Shown: positions 7,102 through 15,358 of the stretch, in pieces
How positions within the stretch are numbered: the first letter of the stretch is position 1
Layout of the letters: each line of letters starts with the position of its first letter
Assembly (NCBI RefSeq): GCF_943193085.1
Contig: NZ_CALPCU010000008.1
Coordinates: forward strand, 23,656-87,655
Origin: Vermiculatibacterium agrestimuris
GTDB taxonomy: Bacteria > Bacillota > Clostridia > Oscillospirales > Oscillospiraceae
Length of the DNA: 64,000 nucleotides
Direction of reading: 5' to 3'
Notes under the pieces: model-generated
What the model saw: only the letters and a program-made list of their open reading frames with translations
Database searches by the model: none
What the model was told of the DNA's origin: nothing
Program-made: the position numbers and the translations under genes

Positions 7102-9750
7102 TTACCCCAGAGAGGCCACAGACTCCTCCAGCCTGGCAATGAGGCCCCGGAGCTCCTCCGCCCGGGAACGCTGTCCCTCCACCACCTGGGCGGGGGCCTT
7201 GCTGACAAAGCTGGGGTTATTCAGGCGGCTCTCCAGGCCGGCGAGCTCGTTCTTTCGGGCTGCCAGTTCCTTCTCCAGGCGCTTTTTTTCCTCGGCCAGA
7301 TCCACCAGCTCCGCCAGGGGCATGAAGATGCGGGCGGCAAAGGTGACCACCTCCACCATGCCCTGCTTGCGCATCTCATCGCTGCCGGCGGCCTCAGCCA
7401 CGGCGGTCACGGTCACGTCGCTGGCCCAGGCCAGCCGTTTGAGAAGGGGCGCACCCTGCTCGAAGACGGCAGTCTCGGCGGTGGCAATGGTCAGATGGGC
7501 CTTCTTGGAGGGGGGCACGTTGAGCTCGGAGCGCTTGCCCCGAATGGCCCGGGTGGCCTCGATGATGAGGTCGACGGCCTTCTCCTCGGCGGGGAAATCC
7601 AGCTCCTTCTTCGCCTCCGGCCACTTTTGAAGCATCAGGTAATCCCCCTCGTGGGGCAGGGACTGCCAGATCTCCTCGGTGATGAAGGGCATGAAGGGAT
7701 GGAGGAGCTTGAGCATTTCGGTGAGCACATAGCACAGCACCTGCTGGGCCTGCTCCTTGGCGCTCTCGTCCTCCCCCTGGAGCCGGGACTTGGTGAACTC
7801 GATATACCAATCGCAATAGTCGTCCCAGATGAAATCGTAGACCTTCTGGGCCGCCACACCCAGCTCATAGCTGTCCATATTCTCCGTGACGGCAGGAATG
7901 AGGGCGTTGAGCTTGGAGAGGATCCACTTGTCCTCCATGGTCAGCTCCCGGGGAAGCGCCACTTTGCCGATGGTCAGGTTCATCTGTACAAAACGGCTGG
8001 CGTTCCAGATCTTGTTGGCAAAGTTCCGCATGGCCTCGCACCGCTCCGGCAGGAAGCGCATATCGTTGCCGGGGGAATTCCCAGTGACCAGGTTGAAGCG
8101 CAGGGCGTCGGCACCGTACTGCTCCGCCACCACCAGGGGATCCACGCCGTTGCCCAGACTCTTGGACATCTTCCTGCCCTTGTCGTCCCGCACCAGGCCG
8201 TGGATGAGCACGGTGTGGAAGGGAGCCTTCCCCGTGTGCGCACAGCCGGAGAAGATCATCCGGGCCACCCAGAAAAAGATGATGTCGTAGCCGGTGACCA
8301 GCACGTCGGTGGGATAGAAGTATTTGAGATCCTCCGTCTGCTCGGGCCAGCCCAGGGTGGAGAAGGGCCACAGGGCGGAGGAGAACCAGGTGTCCAGCAC
8401 GTCCTCCTCCTGGTGGATGTTGTGGCTGTGGCAGTGGCAGCACTGGGTGGGATCAGTCTCGGAGACGGTGAGCTTGCCGCATTCATCGCAAGTCCAGGCG
8501 GGGATGCGGTGGCCCCACCAGAGCTGACGGGAAATGCACCAGTCCCGCACGTTTTCCATCCAGTTGATATAGGTCTTGGAAAACCGGTCGGGGACAAACT
8601 TGGTCTCCCCTTCCCTGACCACCCGCAGGGCCTCCTTGGCCAGGGGTTCCATCTTCACGAACCACTGGGCGGAGATGAGGGGCTCCACGTCGCTGTGGCA
8701 GCGGTAGCAGGTGCCCACGTTGTGCTGGTGCTCCTCCACCTTGACGAGATAGCCGCCCGCCTCCAGGTCTGCCACGATGGCCTTCCGGGCCTCGTAGCGA
8801 TCCATGCCGGAGTATTTGCCGTACCCCTCTACCACTTTTCCATTGTCGTCCAGCACCCGGATGGTCTCCAGATTGTGGCGCAGGCCCACCTCAAAATCAT
8901 TGGGGTCGTGGGCGGGGGTCATCTTCACGCAGCCGGTGCCGAACTCCACGTCCACGTACTCATCCGCCACAATGGGCATCTCCCGGCCCACCAGGGGCAG
9001 GATGCACTTTTTGCCCACCATGTCCCGGTACCGCTCGTCATTGGGATTCACCGCCACGCCGGTGTCGCCCAGCATGGTCTCCGGCCGGGTGGTGGCCACG
9101 ATGACGTACTTGTCCTTCTCTCCCTGGATGGGATAGCGGATATGCCACAGGTTGCCGGGCTTGTCCTTATACTCCACCTCCGCGTCAGACAGCGCGGTGA
9201 CGCAGTGGGGACACCAGTTGATGATGCGGGAACCCTTGTAGATCAGCCCCTTCTCGTAGAGAGAGACGAACACATGCCGCACCGCCTTGGAAAGGCCCTC
9301 GTCCATGGTGAACCGGGCCCGATCCCAGTCGCAGGACACGCCCAGCTTCTTCTGCTGCTCCACGATGCGGGCCCCGTACTTGTGCTTCCACTCCCACACC
9401 CGTTCCAGGAACTTCTCCCGGCCCAGGTCGTAGCGGCTGAGCCCCTCGTTCTCCCGCAGGGCCTCCTCCACCTTGATCTGGGTGGCGATGCCCGCGTGGT
9501 CGGCGCCGGGGACCCAAAGGGCGGCATAGCCCTCCATCCGCTTGAAGCGGGTCAGGATGTCCTGAAGGGTGCAGTCCATGGCGTGGCCCATGTGGAGCTG
9601 GCCCGTCACGTTGGGGGGCGGCATGACGATGGTAAAGGGCTTCTTGTCCGGATCCCGGTGGCCCTGGAAGCATCCGCCCTTCTCCCACATCTCATAAATA
9701 CGGCCCTCCACCTCTTGGGGCTCATAGGCCTTCGGCAGTTCCTTTCCCAT
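7102..9750 (-). CDS. valS: Valyl-tRNA synthetase
   Basis: An 882-residue class I aminoacyl-tRNA synthetase that charges tRNA-Val and edits misactivated threonine. The HIGH signature appears as PPPNVTGQLHMGHAMD (about residue 45) and the KMSKS signature as GRKMSKSLGNG (about 525). The C-terminal coiled coil typical of ValS is present (LAEEKKRLEKELAARKNELAGLESRL). The start at 9750 (MGKELPKAYEPQ) has GGAGGAAG upstream. It follows the YcxB-like gene by 13 bases, so both are under the T-box leader further upstream, whose specifier reads GUC (Val). Confidence 0.97.
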   Translation of the reverse strand: MGKELPKAYEPQEVEGRIYEMWEKGGCFQGHRDPDKKPFTIVMPPPNVTGQLHMGHAMDCTLQDILTRFKRMEGYAALWVPGADHAGIATQIKVEEALRENEGLSRYDLGREKFLERVWEWKHKYGARIVEQQKKLGVSCDWDRARFTMDEGLSKAVRHVFVSLYEKGLIYKGSRIINWCPHCVTALSDAEVEYKDKPGNLWHIRYPIQGEKDKYVIVATTRPETMLGDTGVAVNPNDERYRDMVGKKCILPLVGREMPIVADEYVDVEFGTGCVKMTPAHDPNDFEVGLRHNLETIRVLDDNGKVVEGYGKYSGMDRYEARKAIVADLEAGGYLVKVEEHQHNVGTCYRCHSDVEPLISAQWFVKMEPLAKEALRVVREGETKFVPDRFSKTYINWMENVRDWCISRQLWWGHRIPAWTCDECGKLTVSETDPTQCCHCHSHNIHQEEDVLDTWFSSALWPFSTLGWPEQTEDLKYFYPTDVLVTGYDIIFFWVARMIFSGCAHTGKAPFHTVLIHGLVRDDKGRKMSKSLGNGVDPLVVAEQYGADALRFNLVTGNSPGNDMRFLPERCEAMRNFANKIWNASRFVQMNLTIGKVALPRELTMEDKWILSKLNALIPAVTENMDSYELGVAAQKVYDFIWDDYCDWYIEFTKSRLQGEDESAKEQAQQVLCYVLTEMLKLLHPFMPFITEEIWQSLPHEGDYLMLQKWPEAKKELDFPAEEKAVDLIIEATRAIRGKRSELNVPPSKKAHLTIATAETAVFEQGAPLLKRLAWASDVTVTAVAEAAGSDEMRKQGMVEVVTFAARIFMPLAELVDLAEEKKRLEKELAARKNELAGLESRLNNPSFVSKAPAQVVEGQRSRAEELRGLIARLEESVASLG

Positions 9751-9763
9751 TTCCTCTTCCTCC

Positions 9764-10285
9764 TTACAGTTTTGCCGGGGCAAGCGTTCTCCCCGTCTTT
9801 TCCTCAATAAAGGCGCCGAACCGCTCCGGCGTTCCCTTTAAAAATCCACTTTTAGGCAGGATGTACCCCGATCTGACGTTCAGAAAGAGGACAAAGTACT
9901 CTCCACTCTCCGCCAGGGAGACAAAGTCTCTGTAGCCGTGCACCACCCGCCGCTCCCCGGCAGCGGCCACCAGGTTCTCTTCACTGAAAAAGAACGTCTG
10001 CTCCAGGCCGCTGGGGGTCTTCCGGCTCACCCGCCAGGTGGTGTAATTATACCACACCGCCCCCAAGGCTACGCACAGGCCGCTGAGCAGAGTACCCAGC
10101 ATCACGGTGGCATTGGCCCCCGAGGTGGCCACGCCGATGGCGCAGATGGTCAGACCCAGCAGCCCCGCCAGGAAAAGAGCCCCCCGGGTCAAAACCGTCT
10201 TTTTCTTCAGCACTGTCCTCCCCGCAATTTTCTGATAATCTACCAGCGTCTTCGCGTCCAGCACGGTCTTCACTTCAAAATCCAT
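9764..10285 (-). CDS. YcxB-like membrane protein, first gene of the T-box operon
   Basis: A 173-residue protein with two membrane segments (about 35-53 and 58-78) and a C-terminal soluble domain of the YcxB-like type (pattern FFFSEENLVAAAGERR...YILPKSGF). The biochemical role of the family is unknown. AAAGGAGGCG precedes the ATG at 10285. The gene lies between the Val-specific T-box leader and valS, so it should be induced when charged tRNA-Val is scarce, an unusual partner for a synthetase gene. Confidence 0.75.
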   Translation of the reverse strand: MDFEVKTVLDAKTLVDYQKIAGRTVLKKKTVLTRGALFLAGLLGLTICAIGVATSGANATVMLGTLLSGLCVALGAVWYNYTTWRVSRKTPSGLEQTFFFSEENLVAAAGERRVVHGYRDFVSLAESGEYFVLFLNVRSGYILPKSGFLKGTPERFGAFIEEKTGRTLAPAKL

Positions 10286-10299
10286 TGCACGCGCCTCCT

Positions 10300-10532
10300 T
10301 TACGAAAATAAAAACGCCCCGAGACCGTTCGGTCTCAGGGCGAAGAAGCTCTCCGCGGTACCACCTGAATTTGCGCTCATTCTCCCCTAACGCGGGAAAC
10401 GGCAGCGCCTACTCTCCCATTCGGCGCCGCGGCTCCAAGGCGACCTTCCGCACCGGGGTCATGAAGCCTTGCACCGTCCGGCTCCTCTCTCCGCTTTCCC
10501 CGGGGCGTACTCCTCCCCATCATTGCCTTTGA
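10300..10532 (-). promoter_or_regulatory. T-box riboswitch, valine-specific (specifier GUC)
   Basis: Read on the minus strand, the leader shows the usual elements: a stem I base AAGGC/GCCUU, a GGGGAGGAGUA loop, AGAGAG followed by a stem ending in GGUGCAAGGC, and the conserved T-box AGGTGGTACCGCG at 10366-10354. The terminator stem (CGCCCTGAGACC / GGTCTCGGGGCG) at about 10341-10314 is followed by TTTTTATTTT. The triplet just before the 3' strand of the stem I base is GUC (10444-10442), a valine codon, which agrees with valS downstream. Uncharged tRNA-Val should stabilise the antiterminator and allow transcription. Confidence 0.93.
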
Positions 10533-10537
10533 CTGGT

Positions 10538-10566
10538 AGTATACGCAATTTCCCAAGAAAAGTCAA
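10538..10566 (-). promoter_or_regulatory. Promoter of the T-box/valS operon
   Basis: On the minus strand TTGACT (10566-10561) and TATACT (10543-10538) are 17 bases apart, an almost consensus sigma-A promoter. The -35 box overlaps the stop codon of the upstream DMT transporter gene. Confidence 0.8.
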
Positions 10567-11468
10567 GCCTTCCCTTCCGTCCCTTTGTTCCTGCGAAGAA
10601 AGCTCAGCTTGGTCTCCGAGCACACTACGGCCACAAAAATGAGGGAAAAGCCCGCCAACAGCCGCGCCGTCACCGGGTCGTGATAGAAGACCACGGAAAA
10701 GAGCACGCCGAACACCGACTCCAGAGAGAGGATAATAGCCGCTGAGGCCGGGTCAGACCAGACCTGGCCCACATTTTGAAACAGCAGGGCCACAGTGGTG
10801 CACATGACGATGAAGTACCCCAACTGGAGCAGGAGATCCCCGTCAATGACCGAGGCCGGGGGCATCTCCTGGAACAAAAACCCGCCGATCCAGGAATAGA
10901 GGGCCGCAAAGGCAAACTGGAGCGTGGTCAGCAGATAGATGTCCCTGTCCGGCGACACCTTCGCCACCGCCACGATATGTCCGGCAAAGAGAACCGCCGC
11001 CGCCAGCGTCAGCATATCGCCCACAGTGATGGAAAAGCCCTCGTTCAGGGACACCAGCCCCACCCCGGCCACACAGAGAACCGCCGCCAAAAGATTATAT
11101 ATGTCCGGCCGCCGCTTCATCACCAGCCAGTGGAGAAAGGGGACGAGCACGCAGTAGACCGAGGTCAGAAAGGCGCTTTTGGACGGGGTGGTCTGGGTCA
11201 GGCCAAAGGTCTGAACGGAATAGGCGGCAAAGAGAAAGCCGCCTATGACAGCTCCTCTCCACAGGTAATCCCCGGTAAATCCCCTCCATTTCTTCCAGCA
11301 GAAAAGCCCCAGCAGGACGGCTCCTCCGGTAAAACGGAGGGCAAGGAGAAAGAAGGTGGGGATCACGTCTACCGCCCCCTTCATCATGAAGAAGGAGGAG
11401 CCCCAGATAAGGGCCGCCGCGAACAGCATAGGCTTTGCCAGCCGGCGCATCATTGTTTCACTGACCAT
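10563..11468 (-). CDS. EamA/DMT-family transporter
   Basis: A 301-residue integral membrane protein with about ten transmembrane segments in two EamA repeats. The first repeat opens FAAALIWGSSFFMMK, typical of the drug/metabolite exporter family; the second repeat begins near ITVGDMLTLAAAVLFAGH. Substrates vary widely in this family, so none is named. The ATG at 11468 has AAGGAG eight bases upstream; an in-frame GTG two codons earlier is too close. It is divergent from the DNA glycosylase gene. Confidence 0.85.
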   Translation of the reverse strand: MVSETMMRRLAKPMLFAAALIWGSSFFMMKGAVDVIPTFFLLALRFTGGAVLLGLFCWKKWRGFTGDYLWRGAVIGGFLFAAYSVQTFGLTQTTPSKSAFLTSVYCVLVPFLHWLVMKRRPDIYNLLAAVLCVAGVGLVSLNEGFSITVGDMLTLAAAVLFAGHIVAVAKVSPDRDIYLLTTLQFAFAALYSWIGGFLFQEMPPASVIDGDLLLQLGYFIVMCTTVALLFQNVGQVWSDPASAAIILSLESVFGVLFSVVFYHDPVTARLLAGFSLIFVAVVCSETKLSFLRRNKGTEGKA

Positions 11469-11496
11469 TGTCACAACTCCTTGAATATGATATCAT
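11468..11496 (+). promoter_or_regulatory. Promoter of the DNA glycosylase gene
   Basis: TTGTCA (11468-11473) and TATCAT (11491-11496) are spaced by 17 bases. The start codon of the glycosylase follows 23 bases beyond the -10 box. The -35 box overlaps the first codon of the divergent DMT gene. Confidence 0.6.
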
Positions 11497-11519
11497 AATA
11501 GACGAAGTGGGGTGAAAAT

Positions 11520-12110
11520 GTGGACAAGCTCACACAGGACTTCTATGCCCGGGACACCCTTGTGGTGGCACGGGAACTGCTGGGAAAACACCTGATCCGG
11601 GTCATAGACGGTGTCCCCACCGCTCTGCGCATCACCGAGACCGAGGCTTACATCGGCCGGGTGGACAAGGCCTGCCACGCCTACAACTATAAACGCACCA
11701 AGCGTACCGAGACCCTCTTCGCCCCGCCGGGGACGGCCTATATCTACCTCATTTACGGCATGTACCACTGTCTCAACTTTGTCACCGAGGCGGAAAACGA
11801 GCCCGCCGCCGTCCTCCTCCGGGCCGGCGAAGCGGTAAGTGAGAGCGACGAGCGGATCATGTCTGTCAGGCGTTTTCACTGTACGCCGGCGGAAATGTCC
11901 TTCTATCAAAGGAAAAATTTCCTCAATGGCCCCGGCAAGCTCTGTAAAGCCCTTTCCCTTACAAAAGAGCAGAACGGCCTTTCTCTGCTGGGGGATGCGC
12001 TTTATGTTGTGGATGTCGGAGAAAGGCCCAAATCCATTCACGTCAGCAAGCGTATCGGCATCGACTACGCCGAGGAGGCCGTAGATTTTCCCTGGAGGTT
12101 CTATTTATGA
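11520..12110 (+). CDS. DNA-3-methyladenine glycosylase (AAG/MPG family)
   Basis: A 196-residue protein of the AAG family, which removes alkylated or deaminated purines to start base excision repair. It shows ARELLGKHLIR near the N-terminus, the catalytic region ITETEAYIGRVDKACHAY (the glutamate of TEAY), and GTAYIYLIYGMYHCLNFV. Length matches bacterial members. The likely start is GTG at 11520, with GGGGTG about five bases upstream; an ATG two bases earlier is in a different frame. The stop overlaps the start of the HAD gene by four bases. Confidence 0.92.
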   Translation: MDKLTQDFYARDTLVVARELLGKHLIRVIDGVPTALRITETEAYIGRVDKACHAYNYKRTKRTETLFAPPGTAYIYLIYGMYHCLNFVTEAENEPAAVLLRAGEAVSESDERIMSVRRFHCTPAEMSFYQRKNFLNGPGKLCKALSLTKEQNGLSLLGDALYVVDVGERPKSIHVSKRIGIDYAEEAVDFPWRFYL

Positions 12111-12745
12111 CGCCTGACATGATCTTCTTCGACCTGGACGGCACTCTGATCGACTCCAACGGGGTGTGGCTCCAGGTGGATCACGACTTTCTGGGCCGCC
12201 GGGGCCTTCAGGTAACGGAGGAATACCAATATGTGGTGGGCCACTCCATCTTCCCTGTGGCCGCCCAGTTTACCAAGGAATACTACCATCTCCCCGACGA
12301 TCCCCAAACCATCATGGATGAGTGGCAGGCCATGGCCAGGAATGCTTACGCCCATACGATCCCCCTAAAGTCCGGGGCGCGTGAGCTGTTGGATAAGCTC
12401 CAGGCAGAGGGCCGCCCCATGGCCCTTCTCACCGCCGGTCTGCCCGCCCTGGCCATGGCGGCGGTGGAGCGGCACGGACTGGAGCGGTATTTCTGCGGCC
12501 TCTTCTTCGCCCAGGAGGCGGGTCTGGAAAAACGGGATCCCCAGGTCTACCGCATGGCGGCAGAGCGGTTCGCCGTACCCTGTCAAGGCTGCGTCCTTCT
12601 GGAGGACGCCCCCCACAACTGTGCTGCCGCTGCCTCTGTGGGCTTCCAAGTGGTGGGCGTCTACGACGATTTTTACGCCAAACAGTGGGAGGACATCCGA
12701 AAAAGCTGTCATCTGGCGGTAAAGAGTCTCACCGAGCTTCTGTGA
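12107..12745 (+). CDS. HAD-superfamily hydrolase (phosphoglycolate phosphatase-like)
   Basis: A 212-residue HAD phosphatase with motif I FFDLDGTLIDS (residues about 5-15), motif II LLTAG, and motif IV LLEDAPHNCAAAASVGFQVVGV. An all-helical cap lies between motifs I and II, as in phosphoglycolate phosphatase and beta-phosphoglucomutase relatives. The substrate is not predictable. It overlaps the glycosylase gene by ATGA and is presumably translated from the same mRNA. Confidence 0.85.
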   Translation: MTPDMIFFDLDGTLIDSNGVWLQVDHDFLGRRGLQVTEEYQYVVGHSIFPVAAQFTKEYYHLPDDPQTIMDEWQAMARNAYAHTIPLKSGARELLDKLQAEGRPMALLTAGLPALAMAAVERHGLERYFCGLFFAQEAGLEKRDPQVYRMAAERFAVPCQGCVLLEDAPHNCAAAASVGFQVVGVYDDFYAKQWEDIRKSCHLAVKSLTELL

Positions 12746-12753
12746 ACCGTTAC

Positions 12754-12785
12754 AGGAACGCTCTTCCCCCGGGAAGAGCGTTCCT
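12754..12785. terminator. Shared bidirectional terminator
   Basis: Perfect inverted repeat AGGAACGCTCTTCCC / GGGAAGAGCGTTCCT with a 2-base centre, followed on the plus strand by TCATTTT. It separates the convergent HAD and helicase genes. Confidence 0.75.
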
Positions 12786-12790
12786 TCATT

Positions 12791-15313
12791 TTACAGCTTT
12801 TCCATGTACTGCTCCGCCGAGCGAAGCATCAGCTTCTTGGTGCCCACATTGTCGAAGGCCACCTCGATCAGGGCGTCACCCCCCATGGGGGTCAGGGTGA
12901 GGATCATGCCCTTGCCAAAGGCCTTGTGCAGCACCATCTCCCCCTTGTGGAAGTCGGGCAGGGGCGGCTGGGCCGCCCGGACGATCTTCCGCTTGGGCGC
13001 GGGCTTTCGGGGCGCAGCGGGGGTGCGGCCGCTCTGGGCCCAGCCGCCGATCTTCCGGTCGCTGACGTCCCGGCGTTCATAGCTCCTGCCGCCGTAAGGG
13101 GGCGAAAAGCTGTCCGCCTCGTCCTCCTCCCACTGGTCGTAGCCAAAGCTCCGTCTGACGCCGGTGCGCTCCTCCACCTGCCAGGCCCCGGCGCTCATGG
13201 GACTCCTTCCCGAGCGCTCCACCCGCTCCTCCGGGATCTCTCCCAAAAAGCGGGAGGGCAGGTTGGCAGAGGTGCGGCCGTAGAGCATCCGCTGATGGGC
13301 GCTGGTCATGTACAGCCGCTCCTTGGCCCGGGTCATCGCCACATAGCACAGCCGCCGCTCCTCCTCCATCTCCTCAGGGTCGCCAATGGAGCGGATACCG
13401 GGGAAGATCCCCTCCTCTACCCCCACCACAAAGACCACGGGGAACTCCAGTCCCTTGGCCGAGTGCATGGTCATCATCACCACGCTCTCCTCATTGGGAT
13501 CGTGGTTATCCAGGTCGGTGTAGAGGGCGATCTCATCCAAAAAGCCCGCCAGAGACGGCTCGACGGCGTTGTCCAGATAGCTCTGGATAGAGGACTTTAC
13601 CTCTCGCACGTTCTCCAGCCGGGTGCGATCCTCCACCGTGTCCTTGGCCTCCAGGGCGATGGCATAGCCGCTGTCAGCGCACACTACGTCGTAGAAATCG
13701 GTGAGCTCCAGCTCCTCCGCCTGCTCCTGCAGCTTGCGAATGAGCTCGCAGAAGGCGGCCAGCTTCCCCGCCGCCTTCTGAAGGTCTGGGTACTGCCTGG
13801 CCTCCGAGATGATCTCCCACAAAGAGCGGCCATATTGAACGGCCAGGGCCTGGGCGGTATCGATGGTCTTTTGACCGATTCCCCGGGGGGGATTGTTGAT
13901 GATGCGCTGCAGGCGCAGGTCATCGCCGGGATTATTCACCACGCAGAGGTAGGAGAGCATATCCTTCACCTCCGCCCGGTCAAAGAACCGGGTGCCGCCG
14001 ATGATGCGGTAGGGCACGCCGTTGCGCTTGAAGGCCATTTCCAGCTCGCGGGACTGGGCGTTCATCCGGTAGAGGACGGCGAAGTCCTTCCAGTGCCGCC
14101 CCCCGGAGTAGCCCGATAAGATCTCCGCCGCCACATACCGGGCCTCATCATCCTGATCCATGGCGGTGTACAGCTGGAGCTTGTCCCCCGCCCCTTTTTC
14201 CGTCCACAGCTCCTTACCCTTGCGGCCCTGGTTGTTCTGAATGACCTTATTGGCCGCCTCCAGGATGTTCTGAGTGGAGCGGTAGTTCTGCTCCAGCCGG
14301 ATGGTGCGGCAGGCGGGATACTCCTTCTCAAAGGAGAGGATGTTCTCAATGGTAGCCCCCCGGAACCGGTAGATGGACTGGTCGTCGTCGCCCACCACGC
14401 AAAGATTCTCATAGCCTCCCGCCAGCAGTGAGGAGAGCTGGTATTGCAGATTGTTGGTGTCCTGATACTCGTCCACCAGCACATAACGGAACTTCCGCTG
14501 GTAATAGCTTCGCACCCCCTCGTCCTGACGGAGGAGGAGCACCGTGCGCAGGATCAGATCGTCAAAGTCCAGCGCGTCGGCGGCCTTGAGCCGTTTTTCA
14601 TACTCGGTGTAGATCTCCGCCATGCGCATGAGTCTCCGGTCGCCCATCTTGGCGCACTGGGCGGCGTAATCCGGGGCCAGCTGCATAGCGTCCTTGGCCC
14701 GGGAGATGTACCCCAGCACGGTCTTGGGCGGAAATGCCTTGTCGTCGATGTTCAGGGATTTGATCACATCCTTCACCACCCGCTCCGAGTCAGCGGTGTC
14801 ATAGATGGTAAAGGAGGTAGAATACCCCAGCTTATCGATATCCCGCCGCAGGATACGGGCGCAGCAGGAGTGGAAGGTAGACGCCCACACATCGCCCGCC
14901 GAGGCGCCCAGCATCCTGGAAAGCCGCTCCTTCAGCTCTCCGGCGGCCTTGTTGGTAAAGGTGATGGCCAAAATCGACCAGGGAGCGGCAGGCTCATAGC
15001 GGCACAGCGCCTCCGCCCGGGCCCTCCCCTGCTCTGAAGGCTGGGCGGCATAGCCCTCCAAAAAGGCCAGATCCTCCTCGGTAACCTGATCCGGAGCCAT
15101 ATCGCAGTCGGAGCCCTTTCCGTATTTGATGAGATTGGCCACCCGGTGGATGAGCACGGTGGTCTTTCCGCTCCCCGCCCCCGCCAGAAGCAGCAGCGGC
15201 CCCTCGGTAGAGAGCACCGCCCGCCGCTGCTCCGGATTCAAGTGGAGGAACTCCCCCTCGATGACCTTTCTCCTGGCCTTGCAAAATCTCAGCTCCTGCG
15301 CAGTATCCAGCAT
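12791..15313 (-). CDS. pcrA: ATP-dependent DNA helicase PcrA/UvrD
   Basis: An 840-residue superfamily 1A 3'-5' helicase acting in repair and replication restart. Visible motifs are LNPEQRRAV (Q motif), AGAGSGKTTVLIHRV (Walker A), DEYQDTN (Walker B), GDDDQSIYRFRGA (motif III), LEQNYRST (IV) and TMHSAKGLEFPVVF (V). A basic C-terminal tail with a Tudor-like end (HKAFGKGMILTLTPMGGD) is typical of PcrA. ACGGAGAG precedes the ATG at 15313. It lies 45 bases after polC on the same strand but may have its own promoter. Confidence 0.96.
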   Translation of the reverse strand: MLDTAQELRFCKARRKVIEGEFLHLNPEQRRAVLSTEGPLLLLAGAGSGKTTVLIHRVANLIKYGKGSDCDMAPDQVTEEDLAFLEGYAAQPSEQGRARAEALCRYEPAAPWSILAITFTNKAAGELKERLSRMLGASAGDVWASTFHSCCARILRRDIDKLGYSTSFTIYDTADSERVVKDVIKSLNIDDKAFPPKTVLGYISRAKDAMQLAPDYAAQCAKMGDRRLMRMAEIYTEYEKRLKAADALDFDDLILRTVLLLRQDEGVRSYYQRKFRYVLVDEYQDTNNLQYQLSSLLAGGYENLCVVGDDDQSIYRFRGATIENILSFEKEYPACRTIRLEQNYRSTQNILEAANKVIQNNQGRKGKELWTEKGAGDKLQLYTAMDQDDEARYVAAEILSGYSGGRHWKDFAVLYRMNAQSRELEMAFKRNGVPYRIIGGTRFFDRAEVKDMLSYLCVVNNPGDDLRLQRIINNPPRGIGQKTIDTAQALAVQYGRSLWEIISEARQYPDLQKAAGKLAAFCELIRKLQEQAEELELTDFYDVVCADSGYAIALEAKDTVEDRTRLENVREVKSSIQSYLDNAVEPSLAGFLDEIALYTDLDNHDPNEESVVMMTMHSAKGLEFPVVFVVGVEEGIFPGIRSIGDPEEMEEERRLCYVAMTRAKERLYMTSAHQRMLYGRTSANLPSRFLGEIPEERVERSGRSPMSAGAWQVEERTGVRRSFGYDQWEEDEADSFSPPYGGRSYERRDVSDRKIGGWAQSGRTPAAPRKPAPKRKIVRAAQPPLPDFHKGEMVLHKAFGKGMILTLTPMGGDALIEVAFDNVGTKKLMLRSAEQYMEKL

Positions 15314-15358
15314 AATTTCTCTCCGTTCTCATGTTTTCACAGCTTGTCCGTTTTTATC

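Noticed and set aside
6080..7630. A 516-codon plus-strand open frame across the lipoprotein and valS ends
   Set aside because: It spans two genes and a terminator on the other strand and reads as low-complexity Arg/Gly/Ser.
7087..9810. A 907-codon plus-strand open frame opposite valS
   Set aside because: It is the antisense shadow of valS: composition is Gly/His/Leu-rich without domains, while the minus strand carries all ValS motifs.
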